A stretch of 64,000 nt of DNA from contig NW_027473349.1 in assembly GCF_050947335.1 (NCBI RefSeq), positions 992,001-1,056,000 on the forward strand, in the 5' to 3' direction. This document shows positions 12,103 to 25,546 of this stretch, piece by piece (the stretch's first letter is position 1; every line of letters begins with the position of its first letter). The position numbers and the translations under genes are program-made. Under the pieces are notes generated by a model, which was not told the origin of the DNA, ran no database searches, and saw only the letters and a program-made list of their open reading frames with translations. Source of the stretch: Megachile rotundata (lineage: Eukaryota; Arthropoda; Insecta; Hymenoptera; Megachilidae).

Positions 12103-13756
12103 GAATGTGTGATTGTGGTTGTGTGATTGTGGTTGTGTGATTGTGGTTGTGTGATTGTGATTGTGTGATTGTGATTGTGTGATTGTGACTGTGTGATTGT
12201 GTGAGTGTGTGATTGTGTGATTGTGTGGTTGTGTGATTGTGTGGTTGTGTGATTTTGTGATTGTGTGATTGTGTGATTGTGTGAGTGTGTGCTTGTGTGA
12301 TTGTGTGATTGTGTGATTGTGTGATTGTGTGATTGTGTGATTGTGTGATTGTGTGATTGTGTGATTGTGTGATTGTGTGAGTGTGTGATTATCTGATTGA
12401 GTGATTGTGTGCTTGTGTGATTGTGTGGTTGTATGATTGTGTGATTGTGTGATTAGGTGATTGTGTGATTGTGTGATTGTGTGATTGTGACTGTGTGATT
12501 GTGTGAGTGTGTGATTGTGTGATTGAGTGATTGTGTGGTTGTGTGATTGTGTGGTTGTGTGATTGTGTGATTGTGTGATTTTGTGATTGTGTGATTGTGT
12601 GATTGTGTGAGTGTGTGATTGTCTGATTGAGTGATTGTGTGCTTGTGTGATTGTGTGGTTGTGTGATTGTGTGATTGTGTGATTAGGTGATTTTGTGATT
12701 GTGTGATTGTGTGATTGTGTGATTGTGTGATTGTGTGATTGTGTGATTGTGATTGTGTGATTGTGATTGTGTGATTGTGACTGTGTGATTGTGACTGTGT
12801 GATTGTGTGAGTGTGTGATTGTGTGATTGAGTGATTGTGTGCTTGTGTGATTGTGTGATTGTGTGATTGTGTGATTGTGTGATTGTGTGAATGTGTGATT
12901 GTGGTTGTGTGATTGTGGTTGTGTGATTGTGGTTGTGTGATTGTGATTGTGTGATTGTGATTGTGTGATTGTGACTGTGTGATTGTGTGAGTGTGTGATC
13001 GTGTGATTGTGTGGTTGTGTGATTGTGTGGTTGTGTGATTTTGTGATTGTGTGATTGTGTGATTGTGTGAGTGTGTGATTGTGTGGTTGTGTGATTGTGT
13101 GATTGTGTGATTGTGTGATTGTGTGATTGTGTGATTGTGTGATTGTGTGATTGCGTGATTGTGTGATTGTGTGATTGTGTGATTGTGGTTGTGTGATTGT
13201 GATTGTGTGATTGTGATTGTGTGATTGTGGTTGTGTGATTGTGGTTGTGTGATTGTGGTTGTGTGATTGTGATTGTGTGATTCTGATTGTGTGATTGGGA
13301 CTGTGTGATTGTGTGAGTGTGTGATTGTGTGATTGTGTGGTTGTGTGATTGTGTGGTTGTGTGATTTTGTGATTGTGTGATTGTGTGATTGTGTGAGTGT
13401 GTGATTGTGTGCTTGTGTGATTGTGTGATTGTGTGATTGTGTGATTGTCTGATTGTGTGATTGTGTGATTGTGTGAATGTGTGATTGTGGTTGTGTGATT
13501 GTGGTTGTGTGATTGTGGTTGTGTGATTGTGATTGTGTGATTGTGATTGTGTGATTGTGACTGTGTGATTGTGTGAGTGTGTGATCGTGTGATTGTGTGG
13601 TTGTGTGATTGTGTGGTTGTGTGATTTTGTGATTGTGTGATTGTGTGAGTGTGTGATTGTGTGGTTGTGTGATTGTGTGATTGTGTGATTGTGTGATTGT
13701 GTGAGTGTGTGATTGTGTGATTGTGTGATTGTGTGATTGTGTGATTGTGTGATTGT

Positions 13757-14960
13757 GTGGTTGTGTGATTGTGTGATTGTGTGATTGTGTGATTGTGTGA
13801 TTATGTGATTGTGTGATTGTGTGATTGTGTGATTGTGTGAGTGTGTGATTGTCTGATTGAGTGATTGTGTGCTTGTGTGATTGTGTGGTTGTGTGATTGT
13901 GTGATTGTGTGATTAGGTGATTGTGTGATTGTGTGATTGTGTGATTGTGACTGTGTGATTGTGTGAGTGTGTGATTGTGTGATTGAGTGATTGTGTGACT
14001 GCGTGATTGTGTGACTGTGTGATTGTGTGACTGCGTGATTGTGTGACCGCAATTGTGTGACCGTGATTGTGTGACCGTGATTTTGTGACCGTGATTGTGT
14101 GACCGTGATTGTGTCATCGTGATTGTGTGATCGTGATTGTGTGATCGTGATTGTGCAATTGTGATTGTGTGATTGCGTGATTGTGATTGTGTGATTGTGT
14201 GACTGTGTGATTGTGTGATTGTGTGATTGTGTGATTGTGTGATTGTGTGATTGTGTGATTGTGTGATTGTGTGATTGTGTGATTGTGTGATTGTGTGATT
14301 GTGTGATTGTGATTGTGTGATTGTGATTGTGTGATTGTGACTGTGTGATTGTGACTGTGTGATTGTGTGAGTGTGTGATTGTGTGATTGAGTGATTGTGT
14401 GCTTGTGTCATTGTGTGGTTGTGTGATTGTGTGATTGTGTGATTAGGTGATTGTGTGATTGTGTGATTGTGTGATTGTGTGATTGTGTGGTTGTGTGATT
14501 GTGTGATTGTGTGATTGTGTGATTGTGTGATTATGTGATTGTGTGATTGTGTGATTGTGTGATTGTGTGAGTGTGTGATTGTCTGATTGAGTGATTGTGT
14601 GCTTGTGTGATTGTGTGGTTGTGTGATTGTGTGATTGTGTGATTAGGTGATTGTGTGATTGTGTGATTGTGTGATTGTGACTGTGTGATTGTGTGAGTGT
14701 GTGATTGTGTGATTGAGTGATTGTGTGCTTGTGTGATTGTGTGGTTGTGTGATTGTGTGTGTGTGATTGTGTGATTGTGTGATTGTGTGATTGTGTGATT
14801 GTGTGATTGTGTGATTGTGTGATTGTGTGATTGTGTGATTGTGTGATTGTGATTGTGTGATTGTGACTGTGTGATTGTGTGAGTGTGTGATTGTGTGATT
14901 GAGTGATTGTGTGGTTGTGTGATTGTGTGGTTGTGTGATTGTGTGGTTGTGTGATTGTGT
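13757..14960 (+). repeat. Linker between the two block A copies
   Basis: It carries a type 1a CpG cassette at 13997, GTCATTG at 14409, TTATG at 14531 and a GTGTGTGTG slip near 14756. This resembles 26091-26900 and 34821-35630, but the segment from cassette to GTCATTG is longer here. No gene-like sequence. Confidence 0.75.
13997..14179 (+). repeat. CpG cassette, type 1a
   Basis: GACTGCG, GACTGTG, GACTGCG, GACCGCAATT, GACCG units including TTTTGTGACCG, GTCATCG, two GATCG, GCAATTG, GATTGCG. Confidence 0.87.
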
Positions 14961-15640
14961 GATTGTGTGATTGTGTGATTGTGTGATTGTGTGATTGTGT
15001 GATTGTGTGATTGTGTGATTGTGTGATTGTGTGAATGTGTGATTGTGGTTGTGTGATTGTGGTTGTGTGATTGTGGTTGTGTGATTGTGATTGTGTGATT
15101 GTGATTGTGTGATTGTGACTGTGTGATTGTGTGAGTGTGTGATTGTGTGATTGTGTGGTTGTGTGATTGTGTGGTTGTGTGATTGTGTGAGTGTGTGATT
15201 GTGTGATTGTGTGGTTGTGTGATTGTGTGATTGTGTGATTGTGTGATTGTGTGATTGTGTGATTGTGTGATTGTGTGAGTGTGTGATTGTGTGATTGTGT
15301 GATTGTGTGATTGTGTGATTGTGATTGTGTGATTGTGACTGTGTGATTGTGTGAGTGTGTGATTGTGTGATTGAGTGATTGTGTGGTTGTGTGATTGTGT
15401 GGTTGTGTGATTGTGTGGTTGTGTGATTGTGTGATTGTGTGATTGTGTGAGTGTGTGATTGTGTGATTGAGTGATTGTGTGGTTGTGTGATTGTGTGGTT
15501 GTGTGATTCTGTGGTTGTGTGATTGTGTGATTGTGTGATTGTGTGATTGTGTGATTGTGTGATTGTGTGATTGTGTGAGTGTGTGATTGTGTGATTGTGA
15601 GATTGTGTGATTGTGTGATTGTGTGATTGAGTGATTGTGT

Positions 15641-15822
15641 GACTGCGTGATTGTGTGACTGCGTGATTGTGTGACCGCAATTGTGTGACCGTGATTGTGT
15701 GACCGTGATTGTGTGACCGTGATTGTGTGACCGTGATTGTGTGGCCGTGATTGAGTGACCGTGATTGTGATTGCGTGATTGTGTGATTGTGTGATCGTGT
15801 GATCGTGTGATTGTGTGATCGT
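15641..15822 (+). repeat. CpG cassette, type 2, short form
   Basis: It lacks the middle GACTGTG unit exactly as at 9123, which supports a shared origin of the two block A copies. Confidence 0.87.
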
Positions 15823-17828
15823 GTGATTGTGTGATTGTGTGAGTGTGTGATTGTGTGATTGTGTGATTGTGTGATTGTGCGATTGTGTAATTGTGATTGT
15901 GTGATTGTGATTGTGTGTACTGTGTGTACTGTGTGATTGTGTGATTGTGTGATTGTGTGATTGTGTGATTGTGTGATTGTGTGATTGTGTGATTGTGTGA
16001 CTGTATGATTGTGGTTGTGTGATTGTGACTGTGTGATTGTGATTGTGTGATTGTGATTGTGTGATTGTGACTGTGTGATTGTGTGAGTGTGTGATTGTGT
16101 GATTGTGTGATTGTGTGATTGTGTGAGTGTGTGATTGTGTGATTGTGTGATTGTGTGATTGTGATTCTGTGATTGTGACTGTGTGATTGTGTGAGTGTGT
16201 GATTGTGTGATTGAGTGATTGTGTGGTTGTGTGATTGTGTGGTTGTGTGATTGTGTGGTTGTGTGATTGTGTGATTGTGTGATTGTGTGATTGTGTGATT
16301 GTGTGATTGTGTGATTGTGTGATTGTGTGATTGTGTGATTGTGTGATTGTGTGATTGTGTGATTGTGTGATTGTGTGATTGTGTGATTGTGTGATTGTGT
16401 GATTGTGTGATTGTGTGATTGTGTGAATGTGTGATTGTGGTTGTGTGATTGTGGTTGTGTGATTGTGGTTGTGTGATTGTGATTGTGTGATTGTGATTGT
16501 GTGATTGTGACTGTGTGATTGTGTGAGTGTGTGATTGTGTGATTGTGTGGTTGTGTGATTGTGTGGTTGTGTGATTTTGTGATTGTGTGATTGTGTGATT
16601 GTGTGAGTGTGTGCTTGTGTGATTGTGTGATTGTGTGATTGTGTGATTGTGTGATTGTGTGATTGTGTGATTGTGTGATTGTGTGATTGTGTGATTGTGT
16701 GATTGTGTGAGTGTGTGATTATCTGATTGAGTGATTGTGTGCTTGTGTGATTGTGTGGTTGTGTGATTGTGTGATTGTGTGATTAGGTGATTGTGTGATT
16801 GTGTGATTGTGTGATTGTGACTGTGTGATTGTGTGAGTGTGTGATTGTGTGATTGAGTGATTGTGTGGTTGTGTGATTGTGTGGTTGTGTGATTGTGTGA
16901 TTGTGTGATTTTGTGATTGTGTGATTGTGTGATTGTGTGAGTGTGTGATTGTCTGATTGAGTGATTGTGTGCTTGTGTGATTGTGTGGTTGTGTGATTTT
17001 GTGATTGTGTGATTGTGTGATTGTGTGAATGTGTGATTGTGGTTGTGTGATTGTGGTTGTGTGATTGTGGTTGTGTGATTGTGATTGTGTGATTGTGATT
17101 GTGTGATTGTGACTGTGTGATTGTGACTGTGTGATTGTGTGAGTGTGTGATTGTGTGATTGAGTGATTGTGTGCTTGTGTGATTGTGTGATTGTGTGATT
17201 GTGTGATTGTGTGATTGTGTGAATGTGTGATTGTGGTTGTGTGATTGTGGTTGTGTGATTGTGGTTGTGTGATTGTGATTGTGTGATTGTGATTGTGTGA
17301 TTGTGACTGTGTGATTGTGTGAGTGTGTGATCGTGTGATTGTGTGGTTGTGTGATTGTGTGGTAGTGTGATTTTGTGATTGTGTGATTGTGTGATTGTGT
17401 GAGTGTGTGATTGTGTGGTTGTGTGATTGTGTGATTGTGTGATTGTGTGATTGTGTGATTGTGTGAGTGTGTGATTGTGTGATTGTGTGATTGTGTGATT
17501 GTGTGATTGTGTGATTGTGATTGTGTGATTGTGACTGTGTGATTGTGTGAGTGTGTGATTGTGTGATTGAGTGATTGTGTGGTTGTGTGATTGTGTGGTT
17601 GTGTGATTGTGTGGTTGTGTGATTGTGTGATTGTGTGATTGTGTGAGTGTGTGATTGTGTGATTGAGTGATTGTGTGGTTGTGTGATTGTGTGGTTGTGT
17701 GATTGTGTGGTTGTGTGATTGTGTGATTGTGTGATTGTGTGATTGTGTGATTGTGTGATTGTGTGAGTGTGTGATTGTGTGATTGTGAGATTGTGTGATT
17801 GTGTGATTGTGTGATTGAGTGATTGTGT

Positions 17829-18027
17829 GACTGCGTGATTGTGTGACTGTGTGATTGTGTGACTGCGTGATTGTGTGACCGCAATTGTGTGACCGTGATT
17901 GTGTGACCGTGATTGTGTGACCGTGATTGTGTGACCGTGATTGTGTGGCCGTGATTGAGTGACCGTGATTGTGATTGCGTGATTGTGTGATTGTGTGATC
18001 GTGTGATCGTGTGATTGTGTGATCGTG
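17829..18027 (+). repeat. CpG cassette, type 2, long form
   Basis: Counterpart of 11303, offset 6526. GGCCG lies at 17947. Confidence 0.87.
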
Positions 18028-18471
18028 TGATTGTGTGATTGTGTGAGTGTGTGATTGTGTGATTGTGTGATTGTGTGATTGTGCGATTGTGTAATTGTGA
18101 TTGTGTGATTGTGATTGTGTGTACTGTGTGTACTGTGTGATTGTGTGATTGTGTGATTGTGTGATTGTGTGATTGTGTGATTGTGTGATTGTGTGATTGT
18201 GTGATTGTATGATTGTGGTTGTGTGATTGTGACTGTGTGATTGTGATTGTGTGATTGTGATTGTGTGATTGTGACTGTGTGATTGTGTGAGTGTGTGATT
18301 GTGTGATTGTGTGATTGTGTGATTGTGTGAGTGTGTGATTGTGTGATTGTGTGATTGTGTGATTGTGATTGTGTGATTGTGACTGTGTGATTGTGTGAGT
18401 GTGTGATTGTGTGATTGAGTGATTGTGTGGTTGTGTGATTGTGTGGTTGTGTGATTGTGTGGTTGTGTGAT

Positions 18472-18628
18472 TGTGTGATTGTGTGATTGTGTGATTGTGT
18501 GATTGTGTGATTGTGTGATTGTGTGATTGTGTGATTGTGTGATTGTGTGATTGTGTGATTGTGTGATTGTGTGATTGTGTGATTGTGTGATTGTGTGATT
18601 GTGTGATTGTGTGATTGTGTGATTGTGT
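18472..18628 (+). repeat. Perfect GTGTGATT run, about 157 bp
   Basis: Plain units between the last of three GGTT units and GAATG at 18629. Confidence 0.84.
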
Positions 18629-20285
18629 GAATGTGTGATTGTGGTTGTGTGATTGTGGTTGTGTGATTGTGGTTGTGTGATTGTGATTGTGTGATTGTGA
18701 TTGTGTGATTGTGACTGTGTGATTGTGTGAGTGTGTGATTGTGTGATTGTGTGGTTGTGTGATTGTGTGGTTGTGTGATTTTGTGATTGTGTGATTGTGT
18801 GATTGTGTGAGTGTGTGCTTGTGTGATTGTGTGATTGTGTGATTGTGTGATTGTGTGATTGTGTGATTGTGTGATTGTGTGATTGTGTGATTGTGTGATT
18901 GTGTGAGTGTGTGATTATCTGATTGAGTGATTGTGTGCTTGTGTGATTGTGTGGTTGTATGATTGTGTGATTGTGTGATTAGGTGATTGTGTGATTGTGT
19001 GATTGTGTGATTGTGACTGTGTGATTGTGTGAGTGTGTGATTGTGTGATTGAGTGATTGTGTGGTTGTGAGATTGTGTGGTTGTGTGATTGTGTGATTGT
19101 GTGATTTTGTGATTGTGTGATTGTGTGATTGTGTGAGTGTGTGATTGTCTGATTGAGTGATTGTGTGCTTGTGTGATTGTGTGGTTGTGTGATTGTGTGA
19201 TTGTGTGATTAGGTGATTTTGTGATTGTGTGATTGTGTGATTGTGTGATTGTGTGATTGTGTGATTGTGTGATTGTGATTGTGTGATTGTGATTGTGTGA
19301 TTGTGACTGTGTGATTGTGACTGTGTGATTGTGTGAGTGTGTGATTGTGTGATTGAGTGATTGTGTGCTTGTGTGATTGTGTGATTGTGTGATTGTGTGA
19401 TTGTGTGATTGTGTGATTGTGTGAATGTGTGATTGTGGTTGTGTGATTGTGGTTGTGTGATTGTGGTTGTGTGATTGTGATTGTGTGATTGTGATTGTGT
19501 GATTGTGACTGTGTGATTGTGTGAGTGTGTGATCGTGTGATTGTGTGGTTGTGTGATTGTGTGGTTGTGTGATTTTGTGATTGTGTGATTGTGTGATTGT
19601 GTGAGTGTGTGATTGTGTGGTTGTGTGATTGTGTGATTGTGTGATTGTGTGATTGTGTGATTGTGTGATTGTGTGATTGTGTGATTGCGTGATTGTGTGA
19701 TTGTGTGATTGTGTGATTGTGGTTGTGTGATTGTGATTGTGTGATTGTGATTGTGTGATTGTGGTTGTGTGATTGTGGTTGTGTGATTGTGGTTGTGTGA
19801 TTGTGATTGTGTGATTCTGATTGTGTGATTGGGACTGTGTGATTGTGTGAGTGTGTGATTGTGTGATTGTGTGGTTGTGTGATTGTGTGGTTGTGTGATT
19901 TTGTGATTGTGTGATTGTGTGATTGTGTGAGTGTGTGATTGTGTGCTTGTGTGATTGTGTGATTGTGTGATTGTGTGATTGTCTGATTGTGTGATTGTGT
20001 GATTGTGTGAATGTGTGATTGTGGTTGTGTGATTGTGGTTGTGTGATTGTGGTTGTGTGATTGTGATTGTGTGATTGTGATTGTGTGATTGTGACTGTGT
20101 GATTGTGTGAGTGTGTGATCGTGTGATTGTGTGGTTGTGTGATTGTGTGGTTGTGTGATTTTGTGATTGTGTGATTGTGTGAGTGTGTGATTGTGTGGTT
20201 GTGTGATTGTGTGATTGTGTGATTGTGTGATTGTGTGAGTGTGTGATTGTGTGATTGTGTGATTGTGTGATTGTGTGATTGTGTG

Positions 20286-21236
20286 AGTGTGTGATTGTGT
20301 GATTGTGTGATTGTGTGATTGTGTGATTGTGTAATTGTGATTGTGCGATTGTGTGATTGTGTGATTGTGTGATTGTGTGATTGTGTGATTGTGTGATTGT
20401 GAGATTGTGTGATTGTGTGATGGTGTAATTGTGATTGTGTGATTGTGATTGTGTGATTGTGTGATTGTGTGATTGAGTGATTGTGTGAGTGTGTGGTTGT
20501 GTGATTGTGTGATTGTGTGGTTGTGTGGTTGTGTGATTGTGTGATTGTGTGATTGTGTGATTGTGTGATTGTGTGATTGTGTGATTGTGTGATTGTGTGA
20601 TTGTGTGATTGTGTGATTGTGTGATTGTGGTTGTGTGATTGTGATTGTGTGATTGTGATTGTGTGATTGTGATTGTGTGATTGTGATTGTGTGATTGTGA
20701 TTGTGTGATTGTGATTGTGTGATTGTGTCTGAGTGATTGTGTGAGTGTGTGATTGTGTGATTGTGTGATCGTGTGATTGTGTGAGTGTGTGATTGTGTGA
20801 TTGTGTGATTGTGTGATTGTGTGATTGTGTGATTGTGTGATTGTGTAATTGTGATTGTGCGATTGTGTGATTGTGTGATTGTGTGATTGTGTGATTGTGT
20901 GATTGTGTGATTGTGTGATTGTGTGATTGTGTGATGGTGTAATTGTGATTGTGTGATTGTGATTGTGTGATTGTGTGATTGTGTGGTTGAGTGATTGTGT
21001 GAGTGTGTGGTTGAGTGATTGTGTGATTGTGTGATTGTGTGGTTGTGTGATTGTGTGATTGTGTGATTGTGTGATTGTGTGATTGTGTGATTGTGTGATT
21101 GTGTGATTGTGTGATTGTGTGATTGTGTGATTGTGTGATTGTGTGATTGTGTGATTGTGTGATTGTGTGATTGTGTGATTGTGTGATTGTGTGATTGTGT
21201 GATTGTGTGATTGTGTGATTGTGTGATTGTGTGATT
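20286..21236 (+). repeat. Linker between block A copy 2 and module G
   Basis: It carries GTAATT and GTGCGATT near 20333 and again near 20847, GATGG at 20419 and near 20934, a row of 14-bp GTGATT compound units near 20640-20720 and a GTCTGAG variant. It ends in the longest perfect run. Its left part also matches the region up to about 41250. Confidence 0.7.
21047..21236 (+). repeat. Longest perfect GTGTGATT run, about 190 bp
   Basis: About 23 consecutive plain 8-mers from just after GGTT at 21041 to the GACT compound unit near 21239. It is the longest run without a variant that I found. The homologous place in the copy near 42710-42780 is shorter, so this is a recent expansion or contraction site. 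Confidence 0.85.
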
Positions 21237-21239
21237 GTG

Positions 21240-23300
21240 ACTGTGCGATTGTGTGAGTGTGTGATTGTGTGATTGATTGATTGTGTGCTTGTGTGATTGT
21301 GTGGTTGTGTGATTGTGTGATTGTGTGACTCTGTGATTGTGTGATTGTGTGATTGTGTGATTGTGTGATTGTGTGATTGTGTGATTGTGTGATTTTGTGA
21401 TTGTGCGATTGTGTAATTGTGATTGTGTGATTGTGATTGTGTACTACTGTGTGATTGTGTGATTGTGTGATTGTGTGATTGTGTGATTGTGTGATTGTGT
21501 GATTGTGTGATTGTGTGATTGTGTGATTGTGTGATTGTGAGATTGTGTGATTGTGTGATTGTGTGATTGAGTGATTGTGTGACTGCGTGATTGTGTGACT
21601 GTGTGATTGTGTGACTGCGTGATTGTGTGACCGCGATTGTGTGACCGTGATTTTGTGACCGTGATTGTGTGACCGTGATTGTGTCATCGTTTTTGTGTGA
21701 TCGTGATTGTGTGATCGTGATTGTGCAATCGTGATTGTGTGATTGCGTGATTGTGATAGTGCGATTGTGTGACTGTGTGATTGTGTGATTGTGTGATTGT
21801 GTGATTCTGTGATTGTGTGATTGTGTGATTGTGTGATTGTGATTGTGTGATTGTGATTGTGTGATTGTGACTGTGTGATTGTGACTGTGTGATTGTGTGA
21901 GTGTGTGATTGTGTGATTGTGTGATTGAGTGATTGTGTGCTTGTGTGATTGTGTGGTTGTGTGATTGTGTGATTGTGTGATTAGGTGATTGTGTGATTGT
22001 GCGATTGTGTGATTGTGTGATTGTGTGGTTGTGTGATTGTGTGATTGTGTGATTGTGTGATTGTGTGATTATGTGATTGTGTGATTGTGTGATTGTGTGA
22101 TTTTGTGATTGTGTGATTGTGTGATTGTGTGAGTGTGTGCTTGTGTGATTGTGTGATTGTGTGATTGTGTGATTGTGTGATTGTGTGATTGTGTGATTGT
22201 GTGATTGTGTGATTGTGTGAGTGTGTGATTGTCTGATTGAGTGATTGTGTGCTTGTGTGATTGTGTGGTTGTGTGATTGTGTGATTGTGTGATTAGGTGA
22301 TTGTGTGATTGTGTGATTGTGTGATTGTGACTGTGTGATTGTGTGAGTGTGTGATTGTGTGATTGAGTGATTGTGTGGTTGTGTGATTGTGTGGTTGTGT
22401 GATTGTGTGATTGTGTGATTTTGTGATTGTGTGATTGTGTGATTGTGTGAGTGTGTGATTGTCTGATTGAGTGATTGTGTGCTTGTGTGATTGTGTGGTT
22501 GTGTGATTGTGTGATTGTGTGATTAGGTGATTTTGTGATTGTGTGATTGTGTGATTGTGTGATTGTGTGATTGTGTGATTGTGTGATTGTGTGATTGTGT
22601 GATTGTGATTGTGTGATTGTGATTGTGTGATTGTGACTGTGTGATTGTGACTGTGTGATTGTGTGAGTGTGTGATTGTGTGATTGAGTGATTGTGTGCTT
22701 GTGTGATTGTGTGATTGTGTGATTGTGTGATTGTGTGATTGTGTGAATGTGTGATTGTGGTTGTGTGATTGTGGTTGTGTGATTGTGGTTGTGTGATTGT
22801 GATTGTGTGATTGTGATTGTGTGATTGTGACTGTGTGATTGTGTGATTGTGTGGTTGTGTGATTGTGTGATTGTGTGATTAGGTGATTTTGTGATTGTGT
22901 GATTGTGTGATTGTGTGATTGTGTGATTGTGTGATTGTGTGATTGTGTGATTGTGTGATTGTGTGATTGTGATTGTGTGATTGTGATTGTGTGATTCTGA
23001 TTGTGTGATTGGGACTGTGTGATTGTGTGAGTGTGTGATTGTGTGATTGTGTGGTTGTGTGATTTTGTGATTGTGTGATTGTGTGATTGTGTGAGTGTGT
23101 GATTGTGTGCTTGTGTGATTGTGTGATTGTGTGATTGTGTGATTGTGTGATTGTGTGATTGTGTGATTGTGTGAATGTGTGATTGTGGTTGTGTGATTGT
23201 GGTTGTGTGATTGTGGTTGTGTGATTGTGATTGTGTGATTGTGATTGTGTGATTGTGACTGTGTGATTGTGTGAGTGTGTGATCGTGTGATTGTGTGGTT
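21240..23300 (+). repeat. 2.1-kb module G, copy 1
   Basis: Landmarks GATTGATTG 21271, GTACTACTG 21441, CpG cassette 21581, TCATCGTTTTT 21684, TTAGG 21981 and GATCG 23281 recur at 42813, 42991, 43131, 43234, 43545 and 44837. The offset is 21542-21572. GTACTACTG occurs only in these two places. Confidence 0.83.
21581..21749 (+). repeat. CpG cassette, type 1b
   Basis: GACCGCGATT, three GACCG, TCATCGTTTTT at 21684, two GATCG, GCAATCG and GATTGCG, followed by GATAGTGCG. Confidence 0.87.
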
Positions 23301-24271
23301 GTGTGATTGTGTGGTTGTGTGATTGTGTGGTTGTGTGATTTTGTGATTGTGTGATTGTGTGATTGTGTGATTGTGTGATTGTGTGATTGTGTGATTGTGT
23401 GATTGTGTGATTGTGTGATTGTGTGATTGTGTGATTGTGTGATTGTGTGATTGTGTGATTGTGTGATTGTGTGATTGTGTGATTGTGTGATTGTGTGATT
23501 GTGGTTGTGTGATTGTGATTGTGTGATTGTGATTGTGTGATTGTGATTGTGTGATTGTGATTGTGTGATTGTGATTGTGTGATTGTGTCTGTGTGATTGT
23601 GTGAGTGTGTGATTGTGTGATTGTGTGATTGTGTGATTGTGTGAGTGTGTGATTGTGTGATTGTGTGATTGTGAGATTGTGTGATTGTGTGATTGTGTGA
23701 TTGTGTAATTGTGATTGTGCGATTGTGTGATTGTGTGATTGTGTGATTGTGTGATTGTGTGATTGTGTGATTGTGAGATTGTGTGATTGTGTGATGGTGT
23801 AATTGTGATTGTGTGATTGTGATTGTGTGATTGTGTGATTGTGTGGTTGAGTGATTGTGTGAGTGTGTGGTTGAGTGATTGTGTGATTGTGTGATTGTGT
23901 GGTTGTGTGATTGTGTGATTGTGTGATTGTGTGATTGTGTGATTGTGTGATTGTGACTGTGCGATTGTGTGAGTGTGTGATTGTGTGATTGATTGATTGT
24001 GTGCTTGTGTGATTGTGTGGTTGTGTGATTGTGTGATTGTGTGACTCTGTGATTGTGTGATTGTGTGATTGTGTGATTGTGTGATTGTGTGATTTTGTGA
24101 TTGTGCGATTGTGTAATTGTGATTGTGTGATTGTGATTGTGTGTACTGTGTGATTGTGTGATTGTGTGATTGTGTGATTGTGTGATTGTGTGATTGTGTG
24201 ATTGTGTGATTGTGTGATTGTGTGATTGTGAGATTGTGTGATTGTGTGATTGTGTGATTGAGTGATTGTGT

Positions 24272-24440
24272 GACTGCGTGATTGTGTGACTGTGTGATTG
24301 TGTGACTGCGTGATTGTGTGACCGCGATTGTGTGACCGTGATTTTGTGACCGTGATTGTGTGACCGTGATTGTGTCATCGTTTTTGTGTGATCGTGATTG
24401 TGTGATCGTGATTGTGCAATCGTGATTGTGTGATTGCGTG
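24272..24440 (+). repeat. CpG cassette, type 1b
   Basis: It includes GACCGCGATT and TCATCGTTTTT at 24375. Counterpart of 33002, offset 8730. Confidence 0.87.
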
Positions 24441-25410
24441 ATTGTGATAGTGCGATTGTGTGACTGTGTGATTGTGTGATTGTGTGATTGTGTGATTGTG
24501 TGATTGTGTGATTGTGATTGTGTGATTGTGACTGTGTGATTGTGTGAGTGTGTGATTGTGTGATTGTGTGATTGTGTGATTGTGTGAGTGTGTGATTGTG
24601 TGATTGTGTGATTGTGTGATTGTGATTCTGTGATTGTGACTGTGTGATTGTGTGAGTGTGTGATTGTGTGATTGAGTGATTGTGTGGTTGTGTGATTGTG
24701 TGGTTGTGTGATTGTGTGGTTGTGTGATTGTGTGATTGTGTGATTGTGTGATTGTGTGATTGTGTGATTATGTGATTGTGTGATTGTGTGATTGTGTGAT
24801 TGTGTGAGTGTGTGATTGTCTGATTGAGTGATTGTGTGCTTGTGTGATTGTGTGGTTGTGTGATTGTGTGATTGTGTGATTAGGTGATTGTGTGATTGTG
24901 TGATTGTGTGATTGTGACTGTGTGATTGTGTGAGTGTGTGATTGTGTGATTGAGTGATTGTGTGCTTGTGTGATTGTGTGGTTGTGTGATTGTGTGATTG
25001 TGTGATTGTGTGATTGTGTGATTGTGTGATTGTGTGATTGTGTGATTGTGTGATTGTGTGATTGTGTGATTGTGTGATTGTGGTTGTGTGATTGAGACTG
25101 TGTGATTGTGATTGTGTGATTGTGATTGTGTGATTGTGTGAGTGTGTGATTGTGTGATTGTGTGATTGTGTGATTGTGTGATTGTGTGAGTGTGTGATTG
25201 TGTGATTGTGTGATTGTGTGATTGTGTGATTGTGTGATTGTGTGATTGTGACTGTGTGATTGTGTGAGTGTGTGATTGTGTGATTGAGTGATTGTGTGGT
25301 TGTGTGATTGTGTGGTTGTGTGATTGTGTGATTGTGTGATTGTGTGATTGTGTGATTGTGTGATTGTGTGATTGTGTGATAGTGACTGTGTGATTGTGTG
25401 ATTGTGTGAT

Positions 25411-25546
25411 TGCGTGTATGTGTGACCGTGATTGTGTGACCGTGATTGTGTGACCGTGATTGTGTGGCCGTGATTGAGTGACCGTGATTGTGATTGCGTG
25501 ATTGTGTGATTGTGTGGTCGTGTGATCGTGTGATTGTGTGATCGTG
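25411..25546 (+). repeat. CpG cassette, type 3
   Basis: Opens GCGTGTATG. GACCG units, GGCCG, GAGTGACCG, GATTGCG, GGTCG and two GATCG as at 7367. Confidence 0.86.

Larger units (their letters stand above)
8440..13757 (+). repeat. 5.3-kb higher-order block A, copy 1
   Basis: Landmarks include GAATG at 8515, 9907, 10501, 10695, 12103, 12889 and 13475, type 2 CpG cassettes at 9123 and 11303, a GGTAG at 10835, and GATTGGGACT near 13293. The same order is found at 15033, 16425, 17027, 17221, 18629, 19423 and 20009, with GGTAG at 17361. Offsets are 6518, then 6526, then 6534, so copies differ by two 8-bp steps. One visible substitution is GTAATT near 9599 where copy 2 has GTGATT. Confidence 0.88.
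14960..20286 (+). repeat. 5.3-kb higher-order block A, copy 2
   Basis: Aligned with 8440-13757 by at least twelve landmarks. The right edge is sharp: after the GAGTG at 20237 (13703 in copy 1), copy 2 reaches another GAGTG at 20285 where copy 1 has GGTT near 13757. Part of this copy (18779 to about 20650) recurs at 39395. Confidence 0.88.
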
